Assembly (NCBI GenBank): GCA_025093555.1
Contig: JAIWNF010000051.1
Location: 62,001 to 126,000 of the forward strand
Length of the DNA stretch: 64,000 bases
Reading direction: 5' to 3'
Source: Circinella umbellata
Taxonomy: Eukaryota > Mucoromycota > Mucoromycetes > Mucorales > Lichtheimiaceae
Part shown: positions 36,601 through 48,900 of the stretch, piece after piece
Layout of the letters: each line of letters begins with the position of its first letter
Position numbering within the stretch: position 1 is the first letter of the stretch
Made by a program: the position numbers and the translations under genes
The notes under the pieces: generated by a model
The model's database searches: none
What the model saw: only the letters and a program-made list of their open reading frames with translations
Told to the model about the DNA's origin: nothing

Positions 36601-37162
36601 TTTGTTATCACTGGTAAACTGCTACGTGAGAACAACAGAACATACAATGAATCTTTTTAGCCAAATTCGTAATTGTTTTACGTGCAGAATTTGGCACTGA
36701 ATTATCCAATCCAATAATTGGCAAGTTAATCAAATTGATTTGAAATAATTCATCGCGGATCGATCGGATAAGGTCTACGTTTTTACTCTTTTTTGATGGG
36801 CCAAAATCAAATTTGCGCCAATCATGAGCGATGCGATAGGTATAAGTTGCACGTAAAATATGATAAACAGGTGAATCGATAGTTAATGGTTGATTCGGTT
36901 CAACTTTGAAGAGTTTTGCAGGTATTCGTAAAGGAGCATTATTGGGTCGGATGTTGTTTATGCCTAAAAAGTCTTGTTGAAACTGTTGAAGGTGTCCAAT
37001 GAGAATGGAAAGATCGCGCGCTTCAAAGGTAAGATCGGGTTGTTGATGTTGTAATTCGGATAGAAGAGGTTCTTTGATGGATTCAAAAGACGTAATTATG
37101 TTGATCTGTTCATAAAATTGAAGTTGAACGTTGGCGTCCTTGGCTTTTCTCGCCAGTGCCAT
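33682..37162 (-). CDS. SWI3/SMARCC-type chromatin remodelling subunit
   Basis: Four exons (37162-36646, 36533-35433, 35350-35055, 34959-33682) give 1063 residues, near animal SMARCC1 and longer than yeast Swi3. The N-terminal SMARCC module is visible (TYRIAHDWRKFDFGPSKK, then GATHILHGPLHEYD and HWWYFPDSYDSWLP). A long acidic, Ser/Gln-rich linker follows. The SWIRM domain is split over exon 3 (PCPDWFNMSSISDVEKVALP, RNFMIETYRRNPSYYLT). A ZZ-like zinc finger (FTCSNCHEDCS, LCVSCFLEGK) comes next, then the SANT domain (DWSKEEILRLLEAVDQFDED). A C-terminal coiled coil and a Ser/Thr/Asn/Ala low-complexity tail close the protein. It is the dimeric scaffold of SWI/SNF or RSC nucleosome remodellers in the nucleus. 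Which of the two complexes cannot be decided here. Confidence 0.94.
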
Positions 37163-39294
37163 ATTTTATTTTATTTTATTTTTGAAGCCGCTGATATGGA
37201 ATAATGTGTATTTCAAATTAAAAGCAGTTTTATCCTAAAACCGACACAGCTCTGAGTTTATTTTCAATTTTTTTAGGTCGTCACGAGGATAGAATAATCA
37301 ATAATGTGTTGTTGCGTTCTTAGCAATATTTCGGCATTATACTTAACCTCAAAGATCCTGAAGAGAATATCAAAAGTATCATTGTAATGTAATGTAATAA
37401 CCCACATAATCTTCCAAGTTCATTTATTATTAGGGGATTTGCTACGGACACCCCACTTTTATATCTTTTCAAAGGCACACAACAATTTGACATGATTACA
37501 TCGTATCCAGCCAATTAAACACTATCTATACAGTTATTTATCGTTATATAACCTAGAAGATTTTATGAAACTTATAATAACAGTTCAACTTTTTATGATA
37601 AAGGGCAATACTTCTTATCTTTTCTCACTATATCATTATGTACACAAGTGGGTGTTGTAGCCCTACTTATGAAGACAAGACAAACAAGAGATAATCTATA
37701 CTTTTAATGTTACATTTGAGCGGTCAAATAAGCACTATTGGTGTTGATAACGCTGTTACTATAATTTATATGGTCTAAGAGCTTATTTGATAACTTTCTA
37801 TTTGTGATGGTGTCTGTAGCAATTCCCTTATTATTAAAGGCATTTTTTTTTTCATTCTTTGTAAAAAAAAATTGAATTTTATGCATCACTAATAAAAAAC
37901 AAGCACCAATAAAGTACGTTGCTTAAACACATATCCTTGTTATCTTGATTCCCACATACAATTATAAATACAAAAGGCTCTCGGTCTGTCAAACAATATT
38001 ACGTATATGACAGAGACAATACTTTAAGACAAGAAAACGATTATAATAAACTCTTATGTCCGTACCAATGTTTCCCTTTGTTTTTTAAATTTCTTTCTTC
38101 CTTCTATGCATGTATTACGATGGTGTCAAAAATATACATTAAGAAGTTTGGGGTCATAATAACACTTCTTGGCAACGATAATAAAAGAAGATTTTAATCA
38201 GGTAATAGTATATAATTAATACCAGTACAAAAGTTAACCTTTTTATCCAAACATTGTCGTTTATATTTGTTGTACCAACGAAAAGAAGAACATGTCAAAT
38301 TATCGCAAGGTCTCTATTATATGTTGGACACATTATCATTTGTATTACATTTAGAATATCAAGAGTCATCCGCAGTTAATGGCTTATATATGACCAAAAC
38401 TATCCCCTGATGATTTGGTATCATCCCCTTTCTATTATTCCCTGTGTTTTACTGTTTTTGGTATTGTTTATAAACACACAAAAAACACAGGGTTAAGTTT
38501 AATTTTTTTTCCCAAGATTGATCCGGTCCCTTTTAATCTTATTATATCAACTTAAAACGCCAAACATGTTTGCTTGAACATGTTTTATCTACACGACCAA
38601 TTTTTTTTTCTCTTTGTGTTTGTGTATTTTTCTGATGTATATGATGATAAAAAAAACTTTCAGTAATTTTTTTTTTCTTTAACTACGTATTCAGACATAG
38701 GATCAAGAATAACGAAATACCAAAATAACAGATTAAAGTTATAGAGAATATTACAATTTTAGTAATATAGAACGGAATGGATAGCCGTTACTATATATAA
38801 CAAAAATATCGTCATACTACTAGAAAGGGAAGAAATCTAAAGCAATACTTAAGAAAAAAGGTAAAGCTGAGCCAAGTGACCCAGACGGGGCTCAGTGCCG
38901 ATAACGTTGTTGTGAGCAATAAAAAAATTCATATGCTAAGTACAATTAATGCGCTTAAGTGGGTTATGGTAAAATTGAGATACTACGATTATTATATAAG
39001 TATAAGCAACGTTTTATTTGAAATGTGATGTACTTTGTTCTTCATTTTGATTATTCTATAAAGAGATGGTATATGTGTATATGTATGTGTATGTTGCTAT
39101 TGATGATATTATAAAAGTAATAGTGAGTAATGGTAAATCGGGTAAGTAATGGTATGATAAAAATGATAATAGTGTACAGGAAGAAGTCTAATCTATATAT
39201 ATACAAATGAAAAAGAAAACAATAATATTGCGCTTCTATATATACAAGTTGCTGTTTGTTGTTATGAATGGTGATAAAGAGGGAAAAAAAGTTT
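37163..39294. other. 2.1 kb gene-poor region
   Basis: No gene is supported. A segment at about 37322-37516 on the plus strand reads as two open pieces separated by a single stop (…QYFGIILNLKDPEENIKSII…, then …FIIRGFATDTPLLYLFKG…), and an antisense frame is also open. It may be a decayed coding fragment, but I recognise no family. The rest is AT-rich. Confidence 0.4.
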
Positions 39295-39981
39295 TTAAGT
39301 TTGTGTTGCTCGTGCAAGGCGTGCTTGGTATCGCCTGGATCTAGCGGCAGTAGCAGCAGCAACAACAGAAGGTAAAATAGCTAAAGATAATGCTACCTGA
39401 GGTCGAAAAACTTCCTCATCATCAACTTCCTCATCATCCCCACTCAAGGATGTTGTATTGCTCATATGATCACCAGATATATATTCAGACATATTATCAA
39501 AATGACTTGTTCGAATAGATGTCAAAGTACTTTGACTTAACACACTTTCAAACGATCTTGCTTGCTTGGTATTTTTACTGCCACTTCGTTTGGCTGGTCT
39601 TGGGGGCGGTTTTAGAGATGGTAATCGATTTAATTCATGAACAATTACATGTTCGTCATTTTCGAAAAAGTCAGTTTGATCAGTTTGCTCTTCTTGAATT
39701 GTTCTTGAATATGAGTTGATTGACGATATAGTGGCAATGGATGATGATGAAGATGTGGCGATAATAGTAGGAGTAGTATTAACATTGATGGTGCGAACGG
39801 AGGCGGTAGTGGAGTGGTGATTATCCGATTCAGGATGACAAGGAAACAACAACCGATTTAGTTGTTGTGTAAGTCTTTTTTTAAATGTAAGTTTGTTCAT
39901 TTGATTGTTTGCGGAATACATGCTATATCCTGACCGTGGTCGTAAATGTTGTGCAGAATGATGATGATTATGAACCAGCAT
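39295..39981 (-). CDS. Serine/threonine-rich protein of unknown function
   Basis: A single exon of 228 codons from an ATG at 39981. The protein is low-complexity and probably mostly disordered: a His-rich start (HNHHHSAQHLRPRSG), a Ser/Thr/Ile run (ATSSSSSIATISSINSYS), a proline-basic patch (LPSLKPPPRPAKRSGSKN) that could bind SH3 domains, and an acidic stretch (SGDDEEVDDEEV). It ends in an alanine-rich segment followed by basic residues (AAATAARSRRYQARLARA). The P-patch and acidic patch resemble adaptor or signalling proteins, but no domain is recognisable. Coding potential is supported by the length of uninterrupted frame in AT-rich DNA and by a composition unlike random sequence. Whether further 5' exons exist is unknown. 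Confidence 0.6.
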   Translation of the reverse strand: MLVHNHHHSAQHLRPRSGYSMYSANNQMNKLTFKKRLTQQLNRLLFPCHPESDNHHSTTASVRTINVNTTPTIIATSSSSSIATISSINSYSRTIQEEQTDQTDFFENDEHVIVHELNRLPSLKPPPRPAKRSGSKNTKQARSFESVLSQSTLTSIRTSHFDNMSEYISGDHMSNTTSLSGDDEEVDDEEVFRPQVALSLAILPSVVAAATAARSRRYQARLARATQT

Positions 39982-40940
39982 AATTTGGTCTTTATTTTTT
40001 ATTTTATTTTTGCTGTTTTAAATAGAAAGAGTGAAAAAGAGATGAAGAATAAAAAAAATAAAATAAAAACAAATCGGGCCGATCTTTTATACTCTTGTGG
40101 AGCAGAGAAGCTAAATATAAATATTTGTGTGAATTTTTTAGAACCAACCTTAAATGGAAAGATCATGCTGCGCGCCTCCACTCACTCAGCGAAAAAAAAA
40201 AAAAAGCAAACTCTGTAACACTGTGATCTCAGTATACATGAATACACATAAATAAAAGCCAAGCCTACAATCAATTTCTAGTCATCCTGCATGTTACTTA
40301 CGTTTTTTCTTATTATACTTCTTTAAAAAAAGAAAGGGGGTTAAGCTACTAATAATTTTCTACGTATGAAAACCCCTTTTATTTGTTGGCCAAGGTTATT
40401 TTATATAAGCCTATAAGTAATTTATTACCTCTCCCCTAAACTATCTCTTTTACCACTATAATTAATTTTTTTTTTGCCGAAGTGTATAACTAGAAAGGAA
40501 AACAGTGGCGCGTATCTAAGTTACATTCAACAAAGCGCCTCATCTGTCTGTGCTACTTTCTAGGAAGACCATATCATGGTTTTTCCATAAACCATAATAA
40601 AAGAAAGCTTCACTGTTTATTTTTATACACTATATTTATTTGATACCCTTCCTTTTACTTTCTCTTATTGTATTATCCAATACATAGTAAGTACAATAAG
40701 CCCCTATTTATTCTACTCAATTCTGTCCATCAGATTTAGTCTAATGGTACGTGACAGAACCGAAAAAATGTTAGGATTTATTTAGGAACAGAATGCATAC
40801 ATATTTCTTGATCTTCTTTATGTACAGAAATCTAATTAACTTACAGATATATTATACTTATGCATTCAAAGTCTAAAATAAACTGTTTCATGCCATGTGA
40901 AATAAATAAAAAGTGTGGATCACTTTGAAAACTGTCTGCA

Positions 40941-40984
40941 TTATTGTTATTATTATTACTATTATTATTATTATTATTATTATT
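40941..40984. repeat. (ATT)n trinucleotide repeat
   Basis: An almost pure ATT tract of about 14 units with two single-base interruptions (ATTGTT near its start and ATTACT at about 40957). Confidence 0.85.
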
Positions 40985-41086
40985 GTCTTGTTTTAAAAAC
41001 ACAAAAAAAAAATACAAATGTTGCAAGTTATTTTCTTTCTACAAAATTGCTACCTAAATGCGTTATTTGCGTGTGTATATGGATGG

Positions 41087-41087
<1 letters not shown>

Positions 41088-41167
<80 letters not shown>
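41088..41167. repeat. (TG)40 dinucleotide microsatellite
   Basis: An uninterrupted run of 40 TG units (80 bp) starting after ggatgga and ending at gtgtgcgt. It lies about 150 bp past the stop codon of the RING-protein gene. Pure alternating purine-pyrimidine tracts of this length can adopt Z-DNA and are highly mutable. Confidence 0.95.
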
Positions 41168-41170
<3 letters not shown>

Positions 41171-41321
41171 ATGAGGTTTTGTACGTATGTATATATATAG
41201 TGTAATTAAAAATGTAAGTAAAGGAGAAGAAAGAAGTAACAGTTGGGTGACATGAAGAAAAAAGAGGAAGAGAAGGACGATGATAAATTGCTCTTCTGGT
41301 GCATCTGATGTGTACGTACTA

Positions 41322-42794
41322 TTATGAAGGTGGCGGAGGTAGACATGGTGGTGAAGGTGATGATTCTATAGTCGTTGTTATCGGAGAGCCATTATTATTA
41401 TTATAATGTCGATAGGACTCAACAAAAAGTGGAAGTAGACTTGTTCTTGTGGCTTCGGGGTGAGCCGAGTCAGGTACAGCAGTAATATCTCGTTTACAAA
41501 TAGGGCACTAATGCAATAAAATAAATCAAGATAAAATCATGGGTTAAAATGGTACATAATACGATTGACACAATGAAGAACATTAAGAATACATACAAAT
41601 TTTTTTTGAGTAGTTAACCATGCATCCACGCAAAATGTATGGAAGGTATGGCGACATGGTAGCACACGTAACTTTTCCCCATCCATATAATCTTCAAGAC
41701 ATATAGCACATTCTTCTGCATCATTCTCACCCATCTTTTCCCTTGAAAATCGCCTGACAGCAAGTCTTGAAACAATATGCAGAGGCGCTAAATCTTGTTT
41801 GAGTTTTTGACGTTGTCGTAATTTAAAAGAAATATACAAAAATGTCATTACAATACTTGGGGAAACAAAGATCAAAATGACAAGATGCATCAATGGCCTA
41901 TTTTATAAAAATAATACATTTTATTTTATTAACGCGTGAGTTTCCCACCCAATCTGTTTTTTTAATATTTACCATTCAAGCCAATTATCAATTTGTAATA
42001 GTAATACCATCATGGGTGTATCAACAAAATTAGCAAGGTATTTTAATGCTTGATATTCTCGTTGTGCCAAAAACACGCTTGGAATATAAATATCAGATGT
42101 GTCTCCTACTTTGGAGTAATATTTACATTAATATTATAAAATATCGTTACACACACACCAACCGTTTTTTTTTTTTTGTTCTTTTTATTTGATTGTTCTT
42201 TTTATTATTTTTACCTGGTGCATACATAGTAACCCAACCTGTCTGATCAGGATCGCCTATCGCAACAGCGATAGCTCCACTATTTTGCATGTTACGGACT
42301 TTCGAAACAAATGAACATCCACCTCGTCGAACAAGAGCGACCCAGTCATCACAAGGGGGTTGAACAACTTGACATCCTGTTGGATCATCTGTTGGTTCCA
42401 TCAGGTACCCTAATTTGCCCTGACTTGAACTTAATGAAGGACCGAATGCTGCTAATCGATCAGGAAATGTTTCATTTGTTGCCTAATAAATATTGGAAAT
42501 GATTGGCAACAATATGTTACTATTTAAACAATTTTATTCTTTGTTTGTTTATCCTTAATTCTCAGCCCATCATATCTGTTTTCCCCCAAAATGATGACTG
42601 TAGCTGTAGCTGTCGTCGATCTCTCATAATATTTCAAATCAAAAAAAAAAAAACAGAAATCTCGTTATTTATATTACCAAGACAACAATGGTTGCTGTGG
42701 CAGTCGTTTGTAGTGATGATGCAAGGAAAAGTAGTAACGTCGTCGTACAATATATAACTCGATATTTCAATGATATATGACCACCCGTCATCAT
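41322..42794 (-). CDS. PA-TM-RING membrane E3 ubiquitin ligase
   Basis: Exons 42794-42678, 42482-42215, 42105-41973, 41897-41597 and 41507-41322 splice in frame to 334 residues. The order is that of the RNF13/GRAIL/Goliath family: an N-terminal signal or membrane segment ([19 protein letters not shown]), a luminal protease-associated domain ([46 protein letters not shown]), a transmembrane helix at about 174-197, and a cytosolic RING-H2 finger from Cys236 ([39 protein letters not shown]). The RING is interrupted by an intron before its last Cys pair. The tail is Asn/Pro-rich. It should ubiquitinate membrane or endosomal cargo. A second start codon, one codon downstream, is equally possible. 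The first intron (about 195 nt) is longer than its neighbours and could hide a small exon. Confidence 0.88.
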
Positions 42795-43292
42795 TTTAAT
42801 GTGATAGGTAGTATTAATAATAATCGTAGCCGCCAGCAGCTACAACTTAAAAGCAATTATTAAAAAAAAAGAGTAAAAAGAAAAGAAAAGAGTACAGAAT
42901 ATAAAAAAGGAAGAAGGAGATGGTTTAGAGATGAGTCGTGGTAAAAAAAAAAAAGTGAATTGATACGACGGAAAAAATAGAAATCAAGCAAACATCAACC
43001 AAGTTTATTACCTCGGCTCTTTTGCAACTGTCGTTGAAATTCATCCTACCCCTTTATTTTTCACCGTTTGTTATATTCTCGTCTTGTCTCCTTTCCTTCT
43101 CCTTTTTCGCTTTACTTCAACCCCTGAGACTTTTCTTTTCTTTGTAATGATCTTCATGGTTTTACATATATTATGTATTTATGTATATATGTACGTGTTG
43201 ATCTTTATTGTGAAAATACACGCATTGATGCAAAAAAAAGTAGATGTAAATGTTGTTTAAACAAGTCTAAAATAATACAAAGAAAAGCGTGT
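42795..43292. other. RING-gene promoter and ALG9 3' region
   Basis: 498 bp. A pyrimidine-rich stretch (43060-43140) and several A-runs, with no gene. The 65-codon frame at 43173 is the accidental complement of AT-rich DNA. Confidence 0.4.
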
Positions 43293-45946
43293 TTACGACC
43301 GACGTTTCTTGAGCAAGCAATAGTCTCCCCATGCAAGACCACCAGAACCGGGAACATAAAATGCACGTGAGAGTCGGTTTGAATTAACTGGATCTAATGC
43401 GGGTACACAATCCACCACTTCCCAATTCTTTTCATCTTGAATGTACCGTGGCTCGCGAGTAGACACTGGTCTTAATGGATAATCGGCATCAACAAGGTAA
43501 TCACATTCTTCAATATTCACCTATTCCCAGATAAAGCACATATGTACATATATTATTATTAATATAATGTTACATTTGATTTTGTTTACAATAATATTAT
43601 GTGTCACCACAGTGGATTATGAAATTAAGAAAGTATATCGCAAAACTTACATAAGCATTGGGATCAGCCTTATTATAGCTATTAAATCCAGGTTGAATTG
43701 TCCGTGCGCCTTTGAATGAGTATTCGCGAGTGCGATAAGTTAATAATTCTCCATTTTCTTCATAAGTGACAGTCTTGATGTCAGGTACAAAAGGTTTGGG
43801 TAACATGCCATCAAAATCACTCTTGATGAATCGTAAACGCATATCACTCGGTAAAAAGTAACTACCAGGGAATCGATACCATTCCTTTCCAACACACAAA
43901 TTGATATCATCTAAAGTGCCATCCATTGGGTAATTTTCTTGAAGATAATTGAGATTGATGAGCTGATCAGGTGCACGCTCTTGCCATAAAGCACTATATA
44001 CACGGGCAGGAGCACGATAGCGTGTTGTAATAGAAAGAACACGCGAAATTGAGATGACACTGTAAACAACCAATATGGCAAAGTTAACGTAACGAACCAC
44101 GTTAGCCCGTACAAGAACCTAATAAAAGATTTCATTTGGTATTTACATAAGTATACAGAGAGCTATAGCAGAAAATCGTATGTACATAAATAAATATATG
44201 TAATATTCTCTATTTACTTACACTTGCTCCAAATGCTCGGGCTGATCTGCTCACCCATCCACGTGCCAAAAAGAGAGAAATTGCAGCATTCAACACAACA
44301 AAGGGATAAGCAACATATAGGAAACGTTCCTCCTTGTGAGGTTGGAATGTGAAAATAGTAATCCAAATGTAAAAAGGTAAGAGTTTAATACCCAGCTGAG
44401 CATAGGGCCACATCTTATCCATCAATGTAGATCCTGGTACACGTTCTCGATCAACAAAAGCTGCAATAATCTATAATATTAAAAATAATATTGAAAATGA
44501 ATAAATTTATCCCCTTATTATAATAATAAAACGCCCTCAATTCCATCAAACATAAATAAATAAAACAATTACCGCAAAAGGAGCTGACGCCAAGGCCAAC
44601 AAAAACATAATATTGAAATTTAAAAATCCATTAACAATATAATAATACCATGGTTCAATACCGAAAATATCAGGACCTTGATTATCTCCACCAAAGACAT
44701 TGTAAAGAACAATATTTAAAGGAACGAACATCAATCGACGATAAAAGAAATAGTCTACTAAAATAATAGGTACAGAAATTCCAACAAAACAAGTTGCAAT
44801 TATTTTCACTAATCGAATGGTACGCTGTACACGCCAATTGGCAGGTCGGATAACTTGAACTATACGACCTTGTCTATCCATTGCTCCATCATGACCATAG
44901 ACCATAATTTCATCAACAACAAATGGGATCCCAACCACGGCACTGAATGGCCAACCAAGCAATGCACCTAAACCAAGACATAAGACAGTACGGAAAGTTC
45001 GTCTACTGCTGATTTGATTAGGTGGTCGGAGAGCATAAGAAAAGGCCAAAAAGGTCATCCACATGGCAAACGATGACGGTAAAAATGCTTTTAATTTGTA
45101 AATATTATAGCAAATAAATAATGATTTTTTTTAGTATTATCAACACAGAAAAAATTATTCCTTGCTTTTATTTTATTTTATTTATTTTTTACCTGTGGAT
45201 GCATTAAACATTCCGGCACTAAAGAATAATCCAACAAATACATAACGTCCAACATGAGGATTAATCTCTTCAGTGACTGTGCGATAGAATCGAGATTCGA
45301 CATAGGCAGAAATAGAAGCAAATACTAAACGTAAGAGATAAAACAATTGCATCTACGTATAAAACAACGTACATTTAGTTTACACAAAAAAAGAAGTACC
45401 GTCATAAAAACCTCCTTTATGCGTGCATTAAATATGTTTATTTTTACCTTATGTGTTGCAAGAATATTGGCTAATGTTGCTACGATACTATGTACAACAA
45501 TATAAGCCCAGGTTCTGATACCAAATTCAGGCGAATATTCCCAGGTTTGCATACCCGTGCCATGTTGAAGATAGTGAAGAGGTTCCCAGTAATTGAATAC
45601 TTCATCACAATCTTGGATTACGCCAAATAAAGCAGACGTAATACGTGCAATCAATAAAATACGGAATGCAGAATTGAATGAAAATGAAAAGGTACCAGCT
45701 TCTGTTAATAAATCACGCGCAGCCCTAGAACAACAGTGACAAGTAATTATTTTAATTTATGTTGTTTAAAAAGCATTAAACCCAATCGCGTCAAATACTT
45801 GTTTTTTTTTGGGGGGGTTCTTCTTACCTTGCATTTTGAACATTTTGTTGTGGTCGTGCAGCTGAAGCTTTTGCAGCTTCCGCTTTTTTTGCCCCTTTAC
45901 TCGTCTTCTTATTTGACCTTGAGCGTAGCTCTTGGTTCGATGGCAT
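43293..45946 (-). CDS. ALG9: Alpha-1,2-mannosyltransferase ALG9 (GT22)
   Basis: Seven exons (45946-45828, 45724-45448, 45352-45193, 45087-44573, 44470-44222, 44118-43651, 43520-43293) give 671 residues, somewhat longer than yeast Alg9 (about 555). The GT22 catalytic loop is clear: CDEVFNYWEPLHYLQHGTGM with Asp80 and Glu81, then QTWEYSPEFGIRTWAY. Many hydrophobic segments fit an ER-membrane enzyme. A second family block is FQPHKEERFLYVAYPFVVLN. It adds mannoses from dolichol-P-mannose to the luminal lipid-linked oligosaccharide for N-glycosylation. GT22 also includes Alg12, Gpi10 and Smp3. The C-terminal luminal domain with VGKEWYRFPGSYFLPSDMRL is the ALG9-type feature. The Lys/Ala-rich N-terminus is cytosolic. 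Confidence 0.92.
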
Positions 45947-48900
45947 AGTGTTGGGGAGGGAGATTAAAGGAGGAAAGAGAGGAGAGAAAGGGTGAAAAAA
46001 GCGGTATAAAAAAAATTAAGCTTATTTGCTTCCCGCATTTTTTTAGTTGCGACGGACAACGCGGGGGTATGAGTGTGTCCGACACGGGCACGTGATTCAA
46101 TATAAAAGAGGTATTGACCATTCAAATTCCTCTTAAATATTAATATTACTACGATGGTATCAGAATATATTTTATGAGAAGCATTGAAAGTATAGTGCTT
46201 GAAATTGAAAAGACAGGTACTACAGTGGTAACTTTACAAAAAGAAGCAGGTTGGATAGCAAAAGCAATAAGAGCAGCTCAATAATGGTGATAATTGTTTT
46301 TATTCAAGCATAAATTTCACACACTTTGAAAACGGTGGAATTTAGGGTAAGAAGCAAGTAGGCGAGAATAATGCGCATTGAATAGACCTTTTTTTAATAG
46401 CGCATGCTTTTATTTTAATCTTTGCCATACGTTACACCACGGCTTTTGAGTACTGGTTTTCAGAGAAACTTGCAAGTTACTTCTAACAAAAAAAAAAAAA
46501 TAGGAGATATCCCTTGTCTTTCGAACGCACACTGCAGTAAATTAATCATTACTATAATAACAATAATAAAGAGGCCACTCGGATTTTTGCTGCAGTCTTC
46601 TGATATCGTATTTATTGGCTGATATAACGTTTTTGAAAACCCTTATTACATCAGTTCACGTGCTATATGCGTTAGAATATTTTTTTTCTACTGTTCTTTT
46701 TTCCTTTTTTGCTCAAATTGAGATATTCCTGCTCGGACGTCGGGATATTACTTAATCTGGATGTATTCATCATTCTAACCTGAGTGAATATTACAATTAT
46801 CAATTGCTACGTAGTTTGAACGGGTGTCTACGGCTAGTAGAATCACCCACGACATATATATTTAAAGTACGTATGTAGTGTTTGTTTTTACAACTTTTGA
46901 TCAAGTGTTTAATCGTCCCAGCTTCAAGTATATTTCATGGAACAGACAAAACTTAACAAATAGTCTCCATTTTCTGAAAGAGTATTATCATATTTATCAA
47001 GACACTGATTTACGTTGTAATTGCATTACAAATGATCCAGGCTTTGCTGACCTGATAAGGACGGATGTTGATAGAGATACTACTATCTTAAAGAACTATT
47101 TTCCGTTTGATAAAACATAAAGACAAGACACTGGTGTTCGTATCATTCTTGAAACAAAATAAATCGACTGAGGCTGTGAATGTAGATGAATGTTCCTCAG
47201 GCCGTATAGGGGCAATCGAGAAGTACAAGATGTTGGGTAGGTATGGTAAAGCATCTTGAGACACAAGTAAATTTTATGAAGAAATTACGTACCGCTCGAC
47301 GTAGCCACACATAGGGTCAGGTGTATTGCGCAGAATTGTATGAATGTATTTGATAAACCAGATAGCAAATGTTTTTTATTTATTTTTTGCTTTTCAACAA
47401 TGAGGTTTCATAGCTTGATTATTTGACGAGAAATATTAGATAAAACAAGGCGCAATTATTCTTATCTACAGATAATAGAGGAATGTTCGTATACGTTATT
47501 ATGACAGAAGTGTAAAAGCTGGTTCCTTATTTATTGATCGCATCACGAAAGAGACGAATGCGCTACTGCCAAAACGAGCACTTTAATCAACTTGTGTACG
47601 TACTAAAAAATTCATTTTCAATTGCTATTACATAACGATAAGTTCTACTATATTCTCCTTTGTATTTACAAACTAGACATACATCATGCTCAAATATTTC
47701 TGGAAAAGGGGAAAGTAATGAGACTGACACTTAGTCACGTACGGTATATTAAATTATGATACATAATTGTATCAGTTGACATTGCTTATAAAATATAATT
47801 AAAATTTTAAAACACACTATTTTTTTTATCTACAAACGGTTACAACAACAATGGACTATAAGGGTGAAGCAAACTTCGAATTTGCAAGTGACTTGTTTAT
47901 CAGTCAACACAATTTTTTTTTATCACAACAGCTCTACGTAACATTATTAATCACTCATCATCATTACAGTGTTATTAACCTAAAGTACTGTACTTGTAAT
48001 ATTTGTAAGCCATATACGTATCATATCCATTAAGGCATATATATATATATATATACCTTTACCATAATATATAAATAATTTGAAAGAAAGTTTGCATGAA
48101 AGGTAGTCGAAAAAAAAACTGTTTCAAAAGCACTAACTTCCACAGGGTGATATTGAGCTGAAGTCACGGTTACTACATAAAAGGTGAGCTCCTTTACCGC
48201 TTTCAGCCAATAAAGTAGCACTTCATGATATACGTATTCGTACAGTTTATGTTATGTCTCTACATTAATAGGACACAAAAGCTAGTATTTTATGGTATTG
48301 ACTCGACGTGCTGGAACGTACAAAAGCTGTAGCATACCTGTATATGCAGCCTTGCTCAATAATGGATCTCACTGTCCAATTTTAAGTTATTTCTTTATTT
48401 GACAATGTGAAAATAAGATTGAATCCAAAGCCGAAAAGCGTTGCTGCACTATTGATCGGTCACTGTACCGTATTAAAATTTATAAAGCTTACTAATGTAT
48501 CAAACGACCGAATCAAACTTTCAGTGCCTTACTACTATTCCCTGCTCCTTGTTATCTATTTTTAAAGGATATAACCAGATTCTCCAGAGGATACGTACTA
48601 TTCAACAAAGAGGACGCGGATGAACAGGAATTATACCTATATAAATAAAACATACATTACTTTCATTGATTATCATGAATTCTTTGGAACAAAATTTTCT
48701 TTACATTATATGACACTGGGTTATGTACATATCGCCATTGCAAGTGAAACCATCTATCTTTTACTTTGGACGAAGTTAAAACGATGCAAATGGCACATCT
48801 TTCTAGACAGCTGTTACTGATGAAGAACAGGGAGTCAGCGTGATAGTAGTACGTACCGCGAAAATGTTAAACTACATGAATCCGATCTTTAAAGCTATCG

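Larger units (their letters stand above)
39982..41321. other. 1.3 kb intergenic region with microsatellites
   Basis: It lies upstream of the Ser-rich gene and downstream of the RING-protein gene. It contains an (ATT)n and a long (TG)n repeat (listed separately) and no supported gene. Open frames across these repeats are translations of simple sequence. Confidence 0.45.

Noticed and set aside
46878..47120. 80-codon plus frame in the ALG9/trehalose gap
   Set aside because: No recognisable motif and no ATG start; it begins at a TTG, and the flanks are full of stops.
47860..47905. TTCGAAT T-loop-like hairpin near 47875
   Set aside because: Only a T-arm-like hairpin is present; no acceptor, D or anticodon stems fit a tRNA.
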